Source: Muscardinus avellanarius (lineage: Eukaryota; Chordata; Mammalia; Rodentia; Gliridae). Taken from it: a stretch of DNA of 64,000 bases. The notes beneath the pieces were generated by a model. That model ran no database searches and had not been told where the DNA came from. It saw nothing but the letters and a program-made list of their open reading frames with translations. A program made the position numbers and the translations under genes. The stretch spans positions 23,516,795-23,580,794 of the forward strand of contig OY726561.1 in assembly GCA_963383645.1 (NCBI GenBank), in the 5' to 3' direction. This document shows positions 46,274 through 58,223 of the stretch, piece after piece. Position 1 is the stretch's first letter. Every line of letters begins with the position of its first letter.

Positions 46274-46487
46274 AGCCAGGCGTGGTGGCGCATGCTTGTA
46301 ATCACAGCATTCAGGAAGCTGAGACCTGGAGGATCGCGGTTCGCAGACAGCCTCAGCTACTTAGTGAGGCCCTCTGCAACTCAGTGAGAGCCAGTTTCAA
46401 AATAAAGAATAAAAAATAGGGCAGGGAGTGTAGCTCAGAGGTCAAATGCCTCTGGGTTTCATCCCCAGACCTCCCCCCCCAAAAAAA
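46274..46487 (+). mobile_element. B1-ID SINE, subtype A, with perfect target-site duplication
   Basis: agccaggcgtggtggcgcat to atccccagacctcccccccc plus poly-A. aatgaagaaatga at 46261-46273 is repeated at 46488-46500. Confidence 0.95.
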
Positions 46488-46546
46488 AATGAAGAAATGA
46501 AAAGAGAAAATTTGCTTTGCTAAGTAAAATGATCCAGTGTTGTAGG

Positions 46547-46592
46547 GGAGAGGCAGAGGGAGAGGAAAGGGAGAGGGAAAAGATGAGGGAGG

Positions 46593-46684
<92 letters not shown>
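46547..46684 (+). repeat. (GA)n-rich polypurine tract
   Basis: Purine-only sequence over most of its length, with a long GA run. Serine/leucine-rich ORFs on the other strand are artefacts. Confidence 0.95.
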
Positions 46685-46686
<2 letters not shown>

Positions 46687-46825
46687 CAAGCAAGGAGTAT
46701 GATCATGTCATGAGTCATGCAGGACAGTTTCTGAAATAAATCCCCTTAAGAGTAATAATATAGACTTGTATCAATTTATTTGCTTTTAATGTTACTATAA
46801 TCCAATGTAGAAAATTCCTCACAGA

Positions 46826-47001
46826 GCCTGGTGTGGTGGTGCATGCTTGTAATCCCTGTGCTTGGGAAGCTGAGGATCATGCTGGTTCCAAACCAGCCTC
46901 GCTGGCTTAAGAGACCCTGTTTCCAATTAAAACATATAAAATTGGTCTGGGAGTGTAGCCCGGAAGTAGAAGGGTTTCCAGGAACCCCAGTACCACAAAG
47001 A
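46826..47001 (+). mobile_element. B1-ID SINE, subtype B, with target-site duplication
   Basis: gcctggtgtggtggtgcatg to tttccaggaaccccagtacc. The flanks aattcctcacaga and aattactcacaga form a near-perfect duplication. The tail has become (GAAA)n. Confidence 0.92.
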
Positions 47002-47017
47002 AAAAAGAGAGAGAGAG

Positions 47018-47068
<51 letters not shown>

Positions 47069-47070
47069 AA
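47002..47070 (+). repeat. (GA)n(GAAA)n from a SINE tail
   Basis: GAAA units lie between the SINE 3' end and its right target-site duplication. Confidence 0.93.
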
Positions 47071-47187
47071 ATTACTCACAGAAATCACAGTTTAGATAAC
47101 TGTTACATTGCAAAAGTATTTGAGAAAATATATGCACATATATAAGTAATACACAGAGGGCTTAGTTATATATGTGTGTAAATGTAT

Positions 47188-47240
<53 letters not shown>
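47188..47240 (+). repeat. (CA)n(TA)n microsatellite
   Basis: Direct reading. Confidence 0.93.
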
Positions 47241-47242
<2 letters not shown>

Positions 47243-47630
47243 CATACAAGGGCTTACTATAACTTTGAGTAAAGGTGCTCTTCTCATTGTTTTCATGTGA
47301 AATAACCATTAGCATCCACTTTAGCTACTAACAAGAGCAATAATATTTTATAATAAACCATGATCCTAGGATAAATATTTATAAAAATAATTTTAATACA
47401 GTTTCCACTGACAATAACTTTTTCTTTTTGGAGTTTCAAATTTAAATTTAAAAGGATCTCCATCCTTCATGTTTTCAATAAGTTAAAAATTTAATACAAC
47501 TACTTTTTAGTACATTATTATACATTTTGTTTAGAGAATAGCACTATGTATATGTTCTCATTTGTAAATGAAGAAATTAGGAACTGTTGAATACACTCAA
47601 AACGGATTACACCATTAGCAATGGCATGTA
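47241..47630. other. NCAM2 upstream intron, nothing recognised
   Basis: AT-rich unique sequence. Confidence 0.5.
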
Positions 47631-47970
47631 TTGAATTTCACTCACCCTCAAATTCACATATTAAAATCCTAATTCCCAGTGTGATGATTTTAGGTTGTAG
47701 GGCTTTTGAGACATAATTAGGTTTTCAAGATGAAGGCTTTGACTGAGATTAGTGACTTTCTGAAAGGAACCCTAAAGAACTTTCGCTCTCTGCTTTCAAT
47801 GCTAAGTTAGTACCCTTGAACCTGGAAGGACTCCCTCAAAAATACCTGACCGTCGAGGAACCCTCCTTTTAGACCTCAAGCCATTAGAACTGTGGGCAAT
47901 TAATTTATGTTATTTATAAAGTACCTAGTGTCTAGTACATGTTATAGTTTCTCAGAGTAAGACAAGTAGT
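47631..47970 (+). mobile_element. Solo LTR of MaLR (MLT1-like) type, diverged
   Basis: ctcaaattcacatattaaaa, cctaattcccagtgtgatga, acataattaggttttcaaga and gccattagaactgtgggcaa follow the order of MLT1-type LTRs as I remember them. No internal sequence is seen on either side. Confidence 0.6.
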
Positions 47971-48269
47971 TCTTTGAATAAAAGTTTTAGGCAATTATCA
48001 GATAGTATGCTCCCCTAAAAAGATGTAGTTGGATAGATCAAATTATCTCCTATATTTTTGCAGATTTGAATTATGCAATGTAAATTTACCAATAGGCAGA
48101 GCGGCCAAAATGTGCACCACTCATATCAGAGTCTAGTAAATAGCTAATCTTGTATATTATACAGTATATGCAGCCTTACACAGTCTCCATGCTCAATGGC
48201 ATTCATAATTCTATGTTCTTTGGGGGAAAGTTATCTACTATGTTGGAATTTTAACATCATATTAAAATT

Positions 48270-48838
48270 CCTATTGACTATACATATGGGGTTAGCAATA
48301 TCACTTTGGGTATCTACCCAAAAGAAAGGAATCCAAACTACTAAACTAATGCATGCATATCTATGTTCATAGCTGCACAATTCACCAGAGCCAAAATATG
48401 GAACCAGCCAAGATGTCCATCAACAGATGAATGGATTACAAAATTATAGGGTATATGTACAATGGGATTTTACTCAGCCATAAAGAAAAACACAATTACG
48501 TTATTTACAGGGAAACAGATGGAACTGGAGGACATCATGCTAAGTAAGATTAGTCAGTCACAAAAAATAAGAAATCAGATTCTCTAGATGAAGAAGATTC
48601 TATAGACGGATGAATTGGGCCACCTAACAGAGGGGATGGGAGGGGGAAAGAAGGAAATTCCCTAATATACATGATGTACTTTAACAAACATATCAATGTC
48701 AATCACCAAGACAAACATGATAAGGAGGGAGAGGGAGAAAATGGGGTGGAAATTGGGTAAGGGCTAATTGAGTGATATGTCTCTACCATCTTGTATCCCA
48801 TTAAAATGTTTGACTATAATGCATCAATAAAAAATGTA
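48270..48838 (+). mobile_element. 5'-truncated L1: ORF2 end and 3' UTR
   Basis: gatgtccatcaacagatgaa and ttttactcagccataaagaa (ORF2 end), then agggctaattgagtgatatg and ataatgcatcaataaaaaat. Confidence 0.87.
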
Positions 48839-49069
48839 AAAAAAAAGAAAGTTATAAAAACAAGTTTATCTAGGACACTAAGATATATCCCTAGGTTGTT
48901 TATTGGAGATGATTTTTATGATCATTTTTAAATGTACAAACAATTTTTTTACTTATTTCAGCATACTTTTAGTTGTTCAGGTTTAAAATTTTAGAATAAA
49001 TCTTAATATTTTATTCCCTTCATATCATTTATACTATGTGTTCCTTCTCATCTAAAAAGTTCCTCTTGA

Positions 49070-49238
49070 TCATACTGACATGGCAGTGCACTTTTCTAAT
49101 CCCCGTATTTCAGAGGCTAAAACAAGAGGAATGCAGGAGGCCCTGCACAATTTAGTGAGACCCTGTTTCAAAAATCAAATCAATAAAATAGGGATGGGGA
49201 TGTAGCTCAGAGGTAGAATATTCCTGGGTTCAATCCTT
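49070..49238 (+). mobile_element. B1-ID SINE, old, with internal deletion
   Basis: catggcagtgcacttttcta, ccctgtttcaaaaatcaaat and gatgtagctcagaggtagaa. Confidence 0.78.
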
Positions 49239-49260
49239 AGTACTACTACTACTACTACTA

Positions 49261-49300
<40 letters not shown>
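49239..49300 (+). repeat. (TAC)n(CA)n microsatellite at a SINE 3' end
   Basis: Several TAC units (agtactactactactactac) followed by about 19 CA units. Confidence 0.93.
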
Positions 49301-49301
<1 letters not shown>

Positions 49302-49699
49302 AAGGTCACTTGCCTAGTTGTACTCTTATCTGAACACGGTAGCTATAATCACCCTACACTATTTCAAGTTATGTGATTCTTTACAAACCACCAAAATAGA
49401 TTCCCCTTTTACCTGAAAAAAATGGAAGCATTATGTTGGGTTCCAATATGCTATATTGGTGTTTTTTTCAGGCTTTATATGGTAATAGTGTTAAAATCAA
49501 CATTTGATTTTGGCTTGAAAAAGTATCCAAGAGACTGCAATTTTAATAATCTCTCAGGCAATGTCGGTGCTGCTAGTTCATGCTCACCACATGAGATGTT
49601 ACCTCGCCTACTCTACTCCTTTGCTGATTCCATCTTTTTACTGCATCTATTTTTTTCTCTCCAGTCCACTTATGCTGATTTCTTTGCTTCTTAAGCAAG
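49301..49699. other. NCAM2 upstream intron, nothing recognised
   Basis: A 90-aa ORF (49422-49694, plus) has no recognisable domain or splice context. Confidence 0.45.
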
Positions 49700-50146
49700 T
49701 AGGTCCACTCCAATCCAAAAGTCTTTGTTAGTAGATGTTTACTCTGGTCTATATATCTCTTTTGTGTGCCAGTATCATGCTGGTTTTTATTTATATAGCT
49801 GCGTAGTATATTTTGAAATCAGGTATTTTGATGCTTTCATCATGGTTCTTATTGCTAAGAATTGTTTTGGGTATGCTGGGTCTTTTCCATATTGGTTTTA
49901 ATATATTTTTAGCTTTGTGAAAAAATGACATTAGTAATTTTTAAGGGACTTCATTGAATTGGTAGGTCACTTTTGGTAGTATGACCATTTGTTATAACAT
50001 TTGTTCTGCCGATCAAAGAATATGAGAAGTCTTTTTTTTATTTTCTAAGGTCTTTTTCAATTTCTTTCTTTAGTGTTCCATAATTTTCATTTTAGAGGCC
50101 TTTTTTTATCTTCTTTGTTAGATTTATTCTTATGCATTTTATTTTC
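49700..50146 (-). mobile_element. L1 ORF2 fragment, antisense
   Basis: gtgtgccagtatcatgctgg, ttgaaatcaggtattttgat and tttttcaatttctttcttta are the antisense of a well-known ORF2 region. It meets a plus-strand L1 head-to-head at about 50146. Confidence 0.83.
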
Positions 50147-50962
50147 AAAATTTTCAATGCCACTTTCATAGAGCTGGAAAAAAAATTCATATGGAAAAAC
50201 AAAAGACCTAGAATGCGCCATGCAATTCTGAGCAATAGGAACCATGCTGGAGGTATCACAATACCAGATTTAGAACAGAAAGAGAGAACTATAGTAACAA
50301 AAACAGCATGGAATTGGCACAAAGAATGAAACAAATAAAAATGAGATAGACAATACAAAGACTAATACATTTATAGTCAGTTTATTTTTTAACAAAGAAG
50401 CAAAAACCATATGCTGGAGGGAAAAAAAAAGCCTTTTCAACAAATGGTGCTGGTAAGCTTGAATATCCATATGTAGAAAAATAAAATTAGATTTCTGTCT
50501 CTCATCCTGCATAAAAGTCAACTCAAGATAGATCAAAGACCTAGAAATTAGACCAGAAAATATGCAATTTCTGGGAAGAAACAATAGGACCAACAATCCA
50601 AAATATAAACCCTGGTAAAAGATTTGTCAATAAGCTCTCCAAAGGTCAGGAAATAAAACACAATGTCAATAAATGGTATGGAATTAAATTAAAAAGCTCT
50701 GTCCATCAAAAGAAACAATCAAGAGTCTGAAGAGATACGTATTAAGAGACAGTCTTTGCAAACTACTCCTCTGAATAGGGGCTAATACCTAGAATACAGT
50801 GATAACTCAAAGAAGTTAACATTAAAATAAATAAATAAGTAAGTAAATAAATAATAGTTGAGTTGACTAGACTTCTGAAAATAAGATATGCAATTTTCAA
50901 ATAAACATAATGAAAAATGTTCAACATCATTTGCAATTTGGGAAGTGCAAATCAAAATCACA

Positions 50963-51568
50963 CAAGAGAACTTTATGCTAAGTGAGATTAGTCAGTCAAA
51001 AAAAGTAAAATATTGAATGCGTTCCCTAATATGCAGAGCTAGAGAGGAAAAGAATCAGAGGAGGAACTCTAGACAAAAAAGGAGAAACCAGAGAGGAGCA
51101 AATAAGGTGACCTACCTGAGGAAGAAGAGATGGGGGAAAAGGGAAATTCCAAAATCTACAGGATTTTTATTCACAAACATATCAAAGTCAATCACTAAGC
51201 CAAAAATGAGACGGAGGGAGGGGGAGGGAACTGGGTGGGAACTGGGGAAGGGCTAAAAGAGTGATATGTGCATGTATGCCTCTACCATCTTGTACTTCAT
51301 TAAGATGTATGACTATAAAGGAATAGTGGTGCATACTTGTAATTCCAGAATTTGGGAAGCTGAGATGGGGGGTTTGCGATTATCAGACAGCCTCAGCTAC
51401 TTAGTGAGGCCCTTTGCAACTCAGTGAGACCTTGTTTCAAAATAAAGAATAAAATAGGGACTGGGGGTGGAGCTTGGAGGTAGAACTGCCCTGGGTTCCA
51501 TCCCCAATACTGCAAAAAAAAAAGAATAAAATTAGATGTATAACTACAATGCATCAATTAAAAAATAC
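50963..51568 (+). mobile_element. Younger L1 3' end nested in L1 ORF2
   Basis: tatgctaagtgagattagtc (ORF2 end) to ggcctaccatcttg-like 3' UTR and aatgcatcaattaaaaaat. Itself split by a SINE. Confidence 0.8.
51320..51530 (+). mobile_element. B1-ID SINE, subtype A, nested in the nested L1
   Basis: gaatagtggtgcatacttgt to gggttccatccccaatactg plus poly-A. agatgtatgactataa on the left and agatgtataactacaa on the right mark the target-site duplication within the L1 3' UTR. Confidence 0.88.
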
Positions 51569-52040
51569 ACTGAGACACTGAGATACCATCTAACTGCAGT
51601 TAGAATATGGATAATCATGAGTCCAAACAATAGCAAATGCTGGTAAGGATGTGAAAAATAGGAACTCTTGTATAATGTAGATGGGATTGTAAATTATTAC
51701 AGCCACTATGGAGATCTGTATGGAAATTCTTCAAAGACTAAAAATTAATATATGACCCAATATCCCACTTTCAGTATCCTTCTAAAATAAATAAAGTCAG
51801 AATATTATGATGATACATGGGTATTCATTCTTATGGCAGCATAATTAACAATAGTAAAATTGTGGAACCTACTTATATGTCCATAAACAGATGAATGGAT
51901 GAAGAAAATGTGTTATATATACATTGTAGAATCCTACTCATCCATAGATAAGAACAAAATTAGGTCATTTGAAGGAAAAGGGTTGAATGTAGAGAATATT
52001 ATACTAAATGAGAACAAACAGTCTCAAAAAGTTTAGAGCT

Positions 52041-52248
52041 AGCTGGGCGTGGAGGTGCATGCTTATAATCCCAGCATTTGGGAGGCTGAGACAGGAGGAT
52101 CATGGTTCAAGGACAGCCTCAGTTACTTAGGCCCTTTGCAACTCAATGCTCAGTGAGACCCTGTTTCAAAATAAAAACAAAAAAATAGGGCTAGGTGTGT
52201 AGCCCGGAGGCAAATGCCCCTAGGTTCTATCTCCAGTACCGAAATTAA
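52041..52248 (+). mobile_element. B1-ID SINE, subtype A
   Basis: agctgggcgtggaggtgcat to taggttctatctccagtacc. Confidence 0.9.
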
Positions 52249-52710
52249 AAATAAGAAAGAAAGTTAAGGGCTGGCTATATGCTTTTTTATATATGTGGAA
52301 CTGGGAGAGAAAATAGAAAATGTAACTGACTTTAAATAATATAAAGAGAAATTTTTAGAGTAGTGGAAGTGGTTAGGGTACAGAATCTGCAAGGAGTATT
52401 AAAGAAAGAAAAGTGTTCAAATAATGCTGTGGCAATATGTAGTGATATTATTACCAATTTCATTAATATGTGTGAGGAAGGAGGGAGGGTAATGGAGTGT
52501 AATGTGAAGGAAGGAAATTCCCTGACAACTATGTTTGGTTACATATTTACCACAGTGAACCTCAGTACAATTGCAGCTCATTAAAAATAGTAATGAAAAA
52601 TAATGCTATGTTCATATATGAAGTTATAACTACTAATGTGACTAATATGTATGGAATAAATGATGGAGTGGAATGCTTTAGAAAGCACATTCAGTGCTGT
52701 GGTGTGTATC

Positions 52711-52711
<1 letters not shown>
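52249..52711. other. Probable degenerate L1 3' region and intron
   Basis: ggaactgggagagaaaatag and ggaaggaaattccctgacaa are faintly L1-tail-like. Otherwise unassigned. Confidence 0.4.

Positions 52712-52755
<44 letters not shown>
52712..52755 (+). repeat. (TG)n microsatellite
   Basis: Direct reading. Confidence 0.95.
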
Positions 52756-52756
<1 letters not shown>

Positions 52757-53018
52757 TACTATGAATATCACTATGATGTAAAGTTGCAAGGGACTAGTAA
52801 ACACATAAAAAAGTTAAGTTCATGCAAATATTCATGAAAAACATTTATGTTATTATTCATTATTGAGAACACGAGTTTCATATGTTGAATAAAATTCTGA
52901 AATTGTGAATATATACACATTATTTTAAGACATTTCCTTCTGTTTGCATTCTGATTAATTTCTTTATAAAGGGAGAGTGCTCTATTACAAAAAGTTCAGA
53001 AGGGATAAAAAAAAAAGC

Positions 53019-53096
53019 GATGTGAGTATGTATGCCTCTATCTTCCTGTACCCCATTAAGATGTATGGCTATAATGTACCATTAAAAAAATAAAGG
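53019..53096 (+). mobile_element. Very short L1 3' tail
   Basis: gatgtgagtatgtatgcctc to aatgtaccattaaaaaaata: less than 80 bp. Confidence 0.75.
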
Positions 53097-53279
53097 AAAT
53101 GTAATAAAACAGCAAATAAATAATATTTTATAATTAAGCTTGTAGTTTATTTACTACGGTTGTATCCATAATGGCTTGTTTGTTTTGATAAAGGTATTTT
53201 GGTATGTTCACATGAGAACAGGGTTAGCTAATAGTATGTAAGTATTCATCGTATTATCTTTGAAATATTCTGTAAGACT

Positions 53280-53483
53280 GCTGGGCATGGTGGCACACAT
53301 TTGTAATCTCCGCGCTTGGGAGGCTGAGACAGGAGGATCGCACGGGTTCGAAGCCAGCCTCAGCTACTTAGTAGTGAGGCTCTTGGCAACTTCGTGAGAC
53401 CCTGTTTCCAAATAAAATATAAAAAAGGTCTGGGAGTATAGCCCGGAGGTAGAAAGCCTCTGGGTTCCACCTCCAGTACCACC

Positions 53484-53496
<13 letters not shown>
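53280..53496 (+). mobile_element. Hybrid A/B B1-ID SINE with perfect target-site duplication
   Basis: The head is subtype-B-like (tctccgcgcttgggaggctg, cgggttcgaagccagcct) but switches to the subtype-A middle cagctacttag, then to gtctgggagtatagcccgga, and ends with A-like gggttccacctccag joined to B-like taccaccaaaa. atattctgtaagact at 53265-53279 is repeated exactly at 53548-53562. Confidence 0.92.
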
Positions 53497-53497
<1 letters not shown>

Positions 53498-53514
<17 letters not shown>

Positions 53515-53515
53515 T

Positions 53516-53550
<35 letters not shown>
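53498..53550 (+). repeat. (TA)n grown in a SINE tail
   Basis: TA and TACA units between the A-tail and the right target-site duplication. Confidence 0.93.
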
Positions 53551-53551
<1 letters not shown>

Positions 53552-53654
53552 TCTGTAAGACTAAAAGTACTTACAAACACAAAAAAATTAATGACAATTA
53601 GTCATATGTTGAGATAATTAAGCCCAAATCTCTACCTTAAACTACTGGAAGTTG

Positions 53655-53865
53655 CAGGGCGTGGGGGCGCATGCTTGAAATCCCAGCATTTGGGAGGCTG
53701 AAACAGGAGGACTGAGGTTCGAGGACAGCCTCAGACACTTAGTGAGGCCCTTTGCAACTCAGTGAGACCCTGTTTCAAAATAAAAAATAAAAAATAGGGC
53801 TCGTGGTATAGCTTGGGTGTAGAATGCCCCTGGGTTCCATCCCCAGTACTGAAAAAAAAAAAAAA
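53655..53865 (+). mobile_element. B1-ID SINE, subtype A, with likely target-site duplication
   Basis: gcagggcgtgggggcgcatg to gggttccatccccagtactg. The flanks aaactactggaagt and aaaactactgaaagt are similar. Confidence 0.92.
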
Positions 53866-55619
53866 ACTACTGAAAGTCTATGTTGAGCCAGATGTGCTCA
53901 ACAATATTACACCATTCTTACCTTAACCTCGACTAAAGCAGAACATTATTATTGCAAAATTGCAAAAGTGGAATTGCACATATTTCTCATCAACTCCTCT
54001 GTTTTAAGAGCTTTTGAAAGTTTCATACCTACTTATTATTTTCCACTACTTTAATCATTGGCTGAGTAGATGAGCGCAATCATATGGTATATTTATATAA
54101 ATGAATATATTTTATATATTTACAGTTTTTTCTTAAGAATAAAGTAGTTTTATTTATCACTCTGTGATAGAGACTTAAAATATTTTCACATTAGTTATTT
54201 AAAAATTAGAACAGATTTGTTTTCTCAGATGTTTCCTATATTTATTTTTAATTTTCACCTAAGATCTTGGTATTTGATCTACTACACTTTATTCCAATTC
54301 AGGCTTCTATTCAAAATATATTTGCTGACTCATCAGCACAGGCATAAGTTTGCAATTCCAAGTCTATACTCAAAGTAATCTTAGAAAAAAAAGTTTCTTT
54401 AAAATGAGAAATCACTAGTTTTCTACAAAATTTAATATTATTTTACCATATAAATTGATTTTCCATCGGATTATTAATAGAATAAGGCATGTTGCTGAAA
54501 TTAAATTCTGACAGAAAGTTTGGAATTATATAGCATGTCCATCTTAAAAGAGTTTACAAACTTAAATTCAATAATATTCAATTTCCCATATGTGAATTAA
54601 AATTTATATACTGCAATTGCATCTTGACAAGCCATAACAAAAATTCAGTGGAAATACGTGCTGAAAGAATTGAAAAACCCTACTCTGTTATTCCCAAATC
54701 GCATTACTTCTATTAGAAAAAATGGTGAGGACTTGAAAAATTAAAAGTTTTCAATGAAATTCTATTTATAAAATGAAATTATTTTAAAATAAATTTATCA
54801 TCTTTGTTTTTAGAAACAAAGAGAATTTTCACTATAATCTTAGCTCTGAATAAGGTAGAACAATTAATAATTTTGATTTAGATTGAAAGAATATCTATTT
54901 CTGATTCTAAAAGGCTAAACATTATACAAATGAAAAGCAATAGATCCAGCTATTTGAGAGTATGATTTCATGTTCTGTTAAAACAATATCTTAAAATATT
55001 AATTTTTCATTTTTATTTTGTAAAAATGAAAGAAGAGTTGCTAATTTGGAAAATCATTATTTCCCTTCATTAAGTGCCCAATGAGCTGTACATAACAGAT
55101 TTACAAAGTATTAAATGATATGGCAATTACTATGCTATGCAGTTCTTCCCAAAAAAAGCCTGGCTGCATCTGTGTAGTTACATTTCTCACTTAAAATCCA
55201 GTGTGTGTATGAATGACTCGCATTCTATATTCAAGATAGTTCAAGGTGTTGATACTTGATTACTTTAAAATTTTCTCTGCTTTGAAAATTATGTACCTTT
55301 GATATCAGTTGTTGGAATAAGTAGTAATGTTTTAGATACACTTTGAAGAAGAATGTAATACTAGTTCAAATCTCCCTTGTACCTTCATAAAACCAGGTGA
55401 AGAGCTGAGCATGTAACATTCATAGGTAATTAATTAACTTAATACTTATTTAGAATTGAAATCTAATGAGAAAACTTTATGCTAAACTTCTATCCAAGAA
55501 GACTTACAATTAAGCATGATGTAATAATTATTTCTGGGTGAAATCAACAATATGAAGTAGACTAATAAATAGCATAAGAAACCCTGTAGATATTTATATA
55601 CAAGGAAAAATTACTGACT
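53866..55619. other. NCAM2 upstream intron, nothing recognised
   Basis: AT-rich unique sequence, about 1.75 kb. Confidence 0.5.
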
Positions 55620-55620
55620 G

Positions 55621-55820
55621 GCCAGGTGTGGTGGCTAATGCTTGTAATCCCAGCATTCGGAAGGCAGAATCCAGAGAATAATGATCATGGACAGCCTTAG
55701 TGAGGCTCTTTGCAACTCAGTGAGACCTTGTTTCAAAAAATAAAAAGACTAAAAAGTAGGATCGGGAGTGTAGCTTAGAGGTAGAATGCCCCTGGGTTCC
55801 ATCCCCAGTGCCACAAAAAA
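55621..55820 (+). mobile_element. B1-ID SINE, subtype A
   Basis: gccaggtgtggtggctaatg to gggttccatccccagtgcca plus A-tail. Confidence 0.9.
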
Positions 55821-56610
55821 AGTAACTGACCATCGAAGAAATTGATAAAATTAAAATTAAAAAGCCAATATGAGATCAAAAGAAAAATTTCATATTTATG
55901 AATTTTCATGCATTCATGCATGCATCTGTATTTTCATGCATAAACCTAAACCTGTTTTCTTACAAGTGCTTTGAAATCAATGAGCATACTTGTGTTTGCA
56001 TAGATCTCTGAAACTTTAAGATAAATGATTAACACAGCACAAATTTTATAAACAAGAAGAGTAAAAGAATATTTTTCAAAATTTGAAAATAGATATGTAT
56101 CTAATGCATGTCTTCATATTTTCAGCAGTATGTTTGCAAAGATACCATGAAAAAGAAACATCCTACTTAAGTACACGTGTGAAATAATCATAACATTTTC
56201 AACAATGTTATAAATGTGCAGATTAAGAAAGAAAAGCCAAATTCAAACACTGAAAATGGAGGAGAGACTTGACACTGTAGAGACAACCAGGTCCTTTTCT
56301 TTTATAAATGATGGGAATTCTATTGAAAACATCACTCACTCGAAGTATTTTTATACAACTTATGTAAATGACATGGGAATGAATGGTTTTAATGGGAAAA
56401 AAGAAGCAAGATGGGGATTGGAAACTGTGGATACTGCATGGAGCCAGGACCTTCAACCTAATTGGAAGAGAATACAAGGGTGAACTAAAAATCAAACAAA
56501 CACGTGCTCACTAAAACACTTGGCTTATGGTAACAAAAGCTCATCTGGATTGACCATGAAACCAAATCTCAATTTGACACAGTTGTTGAATAAACACATT
56601 TTTGAAAATG

Positions 56611-56616
<6 letters not shown>
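55821..56616. other. NCAM2 upstream intron, nothing recognised
   Basis: Contains ORFs on both strands at 56214-56495 with no known domain or splice context. Confidence 0.45.
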
Positions 56617-56660
<44 letters not shown>

Positions 56661-56865
56661 ATATATTATAAAAATATATATTTATATATAGAAATAATTA
56701 TATATAATTATATATATTATATAGAAATAATTATATATAATTATATACATATATTTTATATATAGAAATAATTTTATATAATTATATATATTATATATAG
56801 AAATAATTACATATATTATATATAGAAATAATTATATATATATATGTATATATATGATCACATAT
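56617..56865. repeat. AT-rich palindromic tandem array
   Basis: A TA run followed by repeats of tatatagaaataattatata separated by further TA tracts, about six gaaataatt-type cores. Self-complementary throughout. Confidence 0.9.
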
Positions 56866-56929
56866 TACATACTATGTCTTGGTCAACATTCTCATTGATA
56901 CAAGCCAACATTTCTTTTTATATAACTTA

Positions 56930-57245
56930 GAGAAAGAAATATTTATTTGCTCACAGTTTTTTTGGACATTGTAGCTTCAGTCTACTTAAGTACACCTGCC
57001 AAATAATTATGGTCTGGGATCGAGGACATGGTAGTGGGAAGCAGAGAGAGGGAAAAAGAAAGGGCTTTGTTCTCACATCATGGAGGTGAAAAGTAAGAGA
57101 AAGAGGGGCAAGGAAAAGAGAAAGGTATATAATCCCCAAGGCCACATCCTGAGGGACTTGTCCTTAGCAACCAAGACCTGCTTACAACATCCTTTCCCAT
57201 TTACATGAGGATTAGGGGGCATTTCAAGTCCAAACTGTTACAGAA
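56930..57245 (-). mobile_element. MaLR-type LTR remnant, antisense
   Basis: tatttgctcacagttttttt, gttctcacatcatggaggtg, catttacatgaggattaggg and gcatttcaagtccaaactgt follow the order of antisense THE1/MST-type LTRs as I remember them. Assignment is by memory. Confidence 0.5.
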
Positions 57246-58223
57246 TAGAACATTCTAAATTCACATATTAATTGAGAAGGCTTTGGTGCTCCAACTTTCA
57301 AATGTTATAGAGCAATTATCAGAAGCAGAAGACTATCTTTTGTGTAATAATGCACCCAAAACTCAGGCTTTGCATTATTTCTAGCAAGTCGATTAGATAA
57401 AGATGAGGTCTCATTTCAATCTAAAAATCAGAATTATACTGGAAAGCAAGCCTCTATAAGATTCTGTTGAAACCAGTCACCAATCCAGAAAACAAGTTAA
57501 TGACTAATATTTAAGTATCCACAACTTGAGAAATATCGATATTCAAAACTCAAGTTTAGAAGTATGTTTAAAATTTCAAAAAACAAAGTTTTAAGATGCC
57601 AAATTAGTTTGAAAATAAAGTTAGATTAAACTAAAGTATGGTCATTAGGTTGAAAAGAATAGACACAGCAGATTGCATGTAAGTAGAAAATATGGTAACA
57701 TGGATTATTTAGCTAAATAAGACCACAAAATTACAGACTCAGAAGAGAGATAAATAAGAATGAAACAGAATAAAATATATGATAGTCCAAGTTGTCAAAA
57801 CATTTCAACATACAACTGGATTTCAGAATGAAGTAACATCAAAAATAGAGAAAAAAAATTCAAGAAAGTAATGATGTAAATTTCTTCAGAATTAATGCAA
57901 GACACAGCTCTTTAGACTTAGAAATCATACTGGATTCAAGAAAAACTAATACATATGTACAATAAGACATGTAGTTACATCTCAAACACCAGGTTCAAGT
58001 AGATGTCCTAAGAGAAACAAAAGAGAAAAAGTGACAATATCTACAAAGAAATGGCATTTGCAATGAAATGGCAGTAACAATGAAATCCCGAAAAGAGTGA
58101 ACACTCCTCTGCAGATGGCTAAAGTAAAGTATATCAAACTTGAATATTGTATTCAGCTAACTTTAATTTGTGTACAATTGAAATAAAAACATTGTTAAGA
58201 TAAATCTTTTAAATGAATAAAAG
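57246..58223. other. NCAM2 upstream intron, nothing recognised
   Basis: AT-rich unique sequence. Confidence 0.5.

Larger units (their letters stand above)
50147..52040 (+). mobile_element. L1 ORF2 fragment interrupted by another L1 and a SINE
   Basis: 50147-50962 is ORF2 (patches HAGGITIPDLEQ and TKTAWNWHKE). The sequence stops at aatcaaaatcacac and the same ORF2 context resumes near 51570 (actgagataccatctaactg), running on to about 52040. Numerous stops. Confidence 0.82.

Noticed and set aside
46353..46718. Serine/leucine-rich ORFs
   Set aside because: Translation of a (CT)n strand of a GA microsatellite plus SINE sequence. The ORFs at 58367-58688 are rejected for the same reason.
49700..52040. 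Simple twin-priming inversion of one L1
   Set aside because: The two arms overlap in ORF2 content and the plus arm is itself interrupted by another L1, so two or more insertions fit better; left open as a finding.
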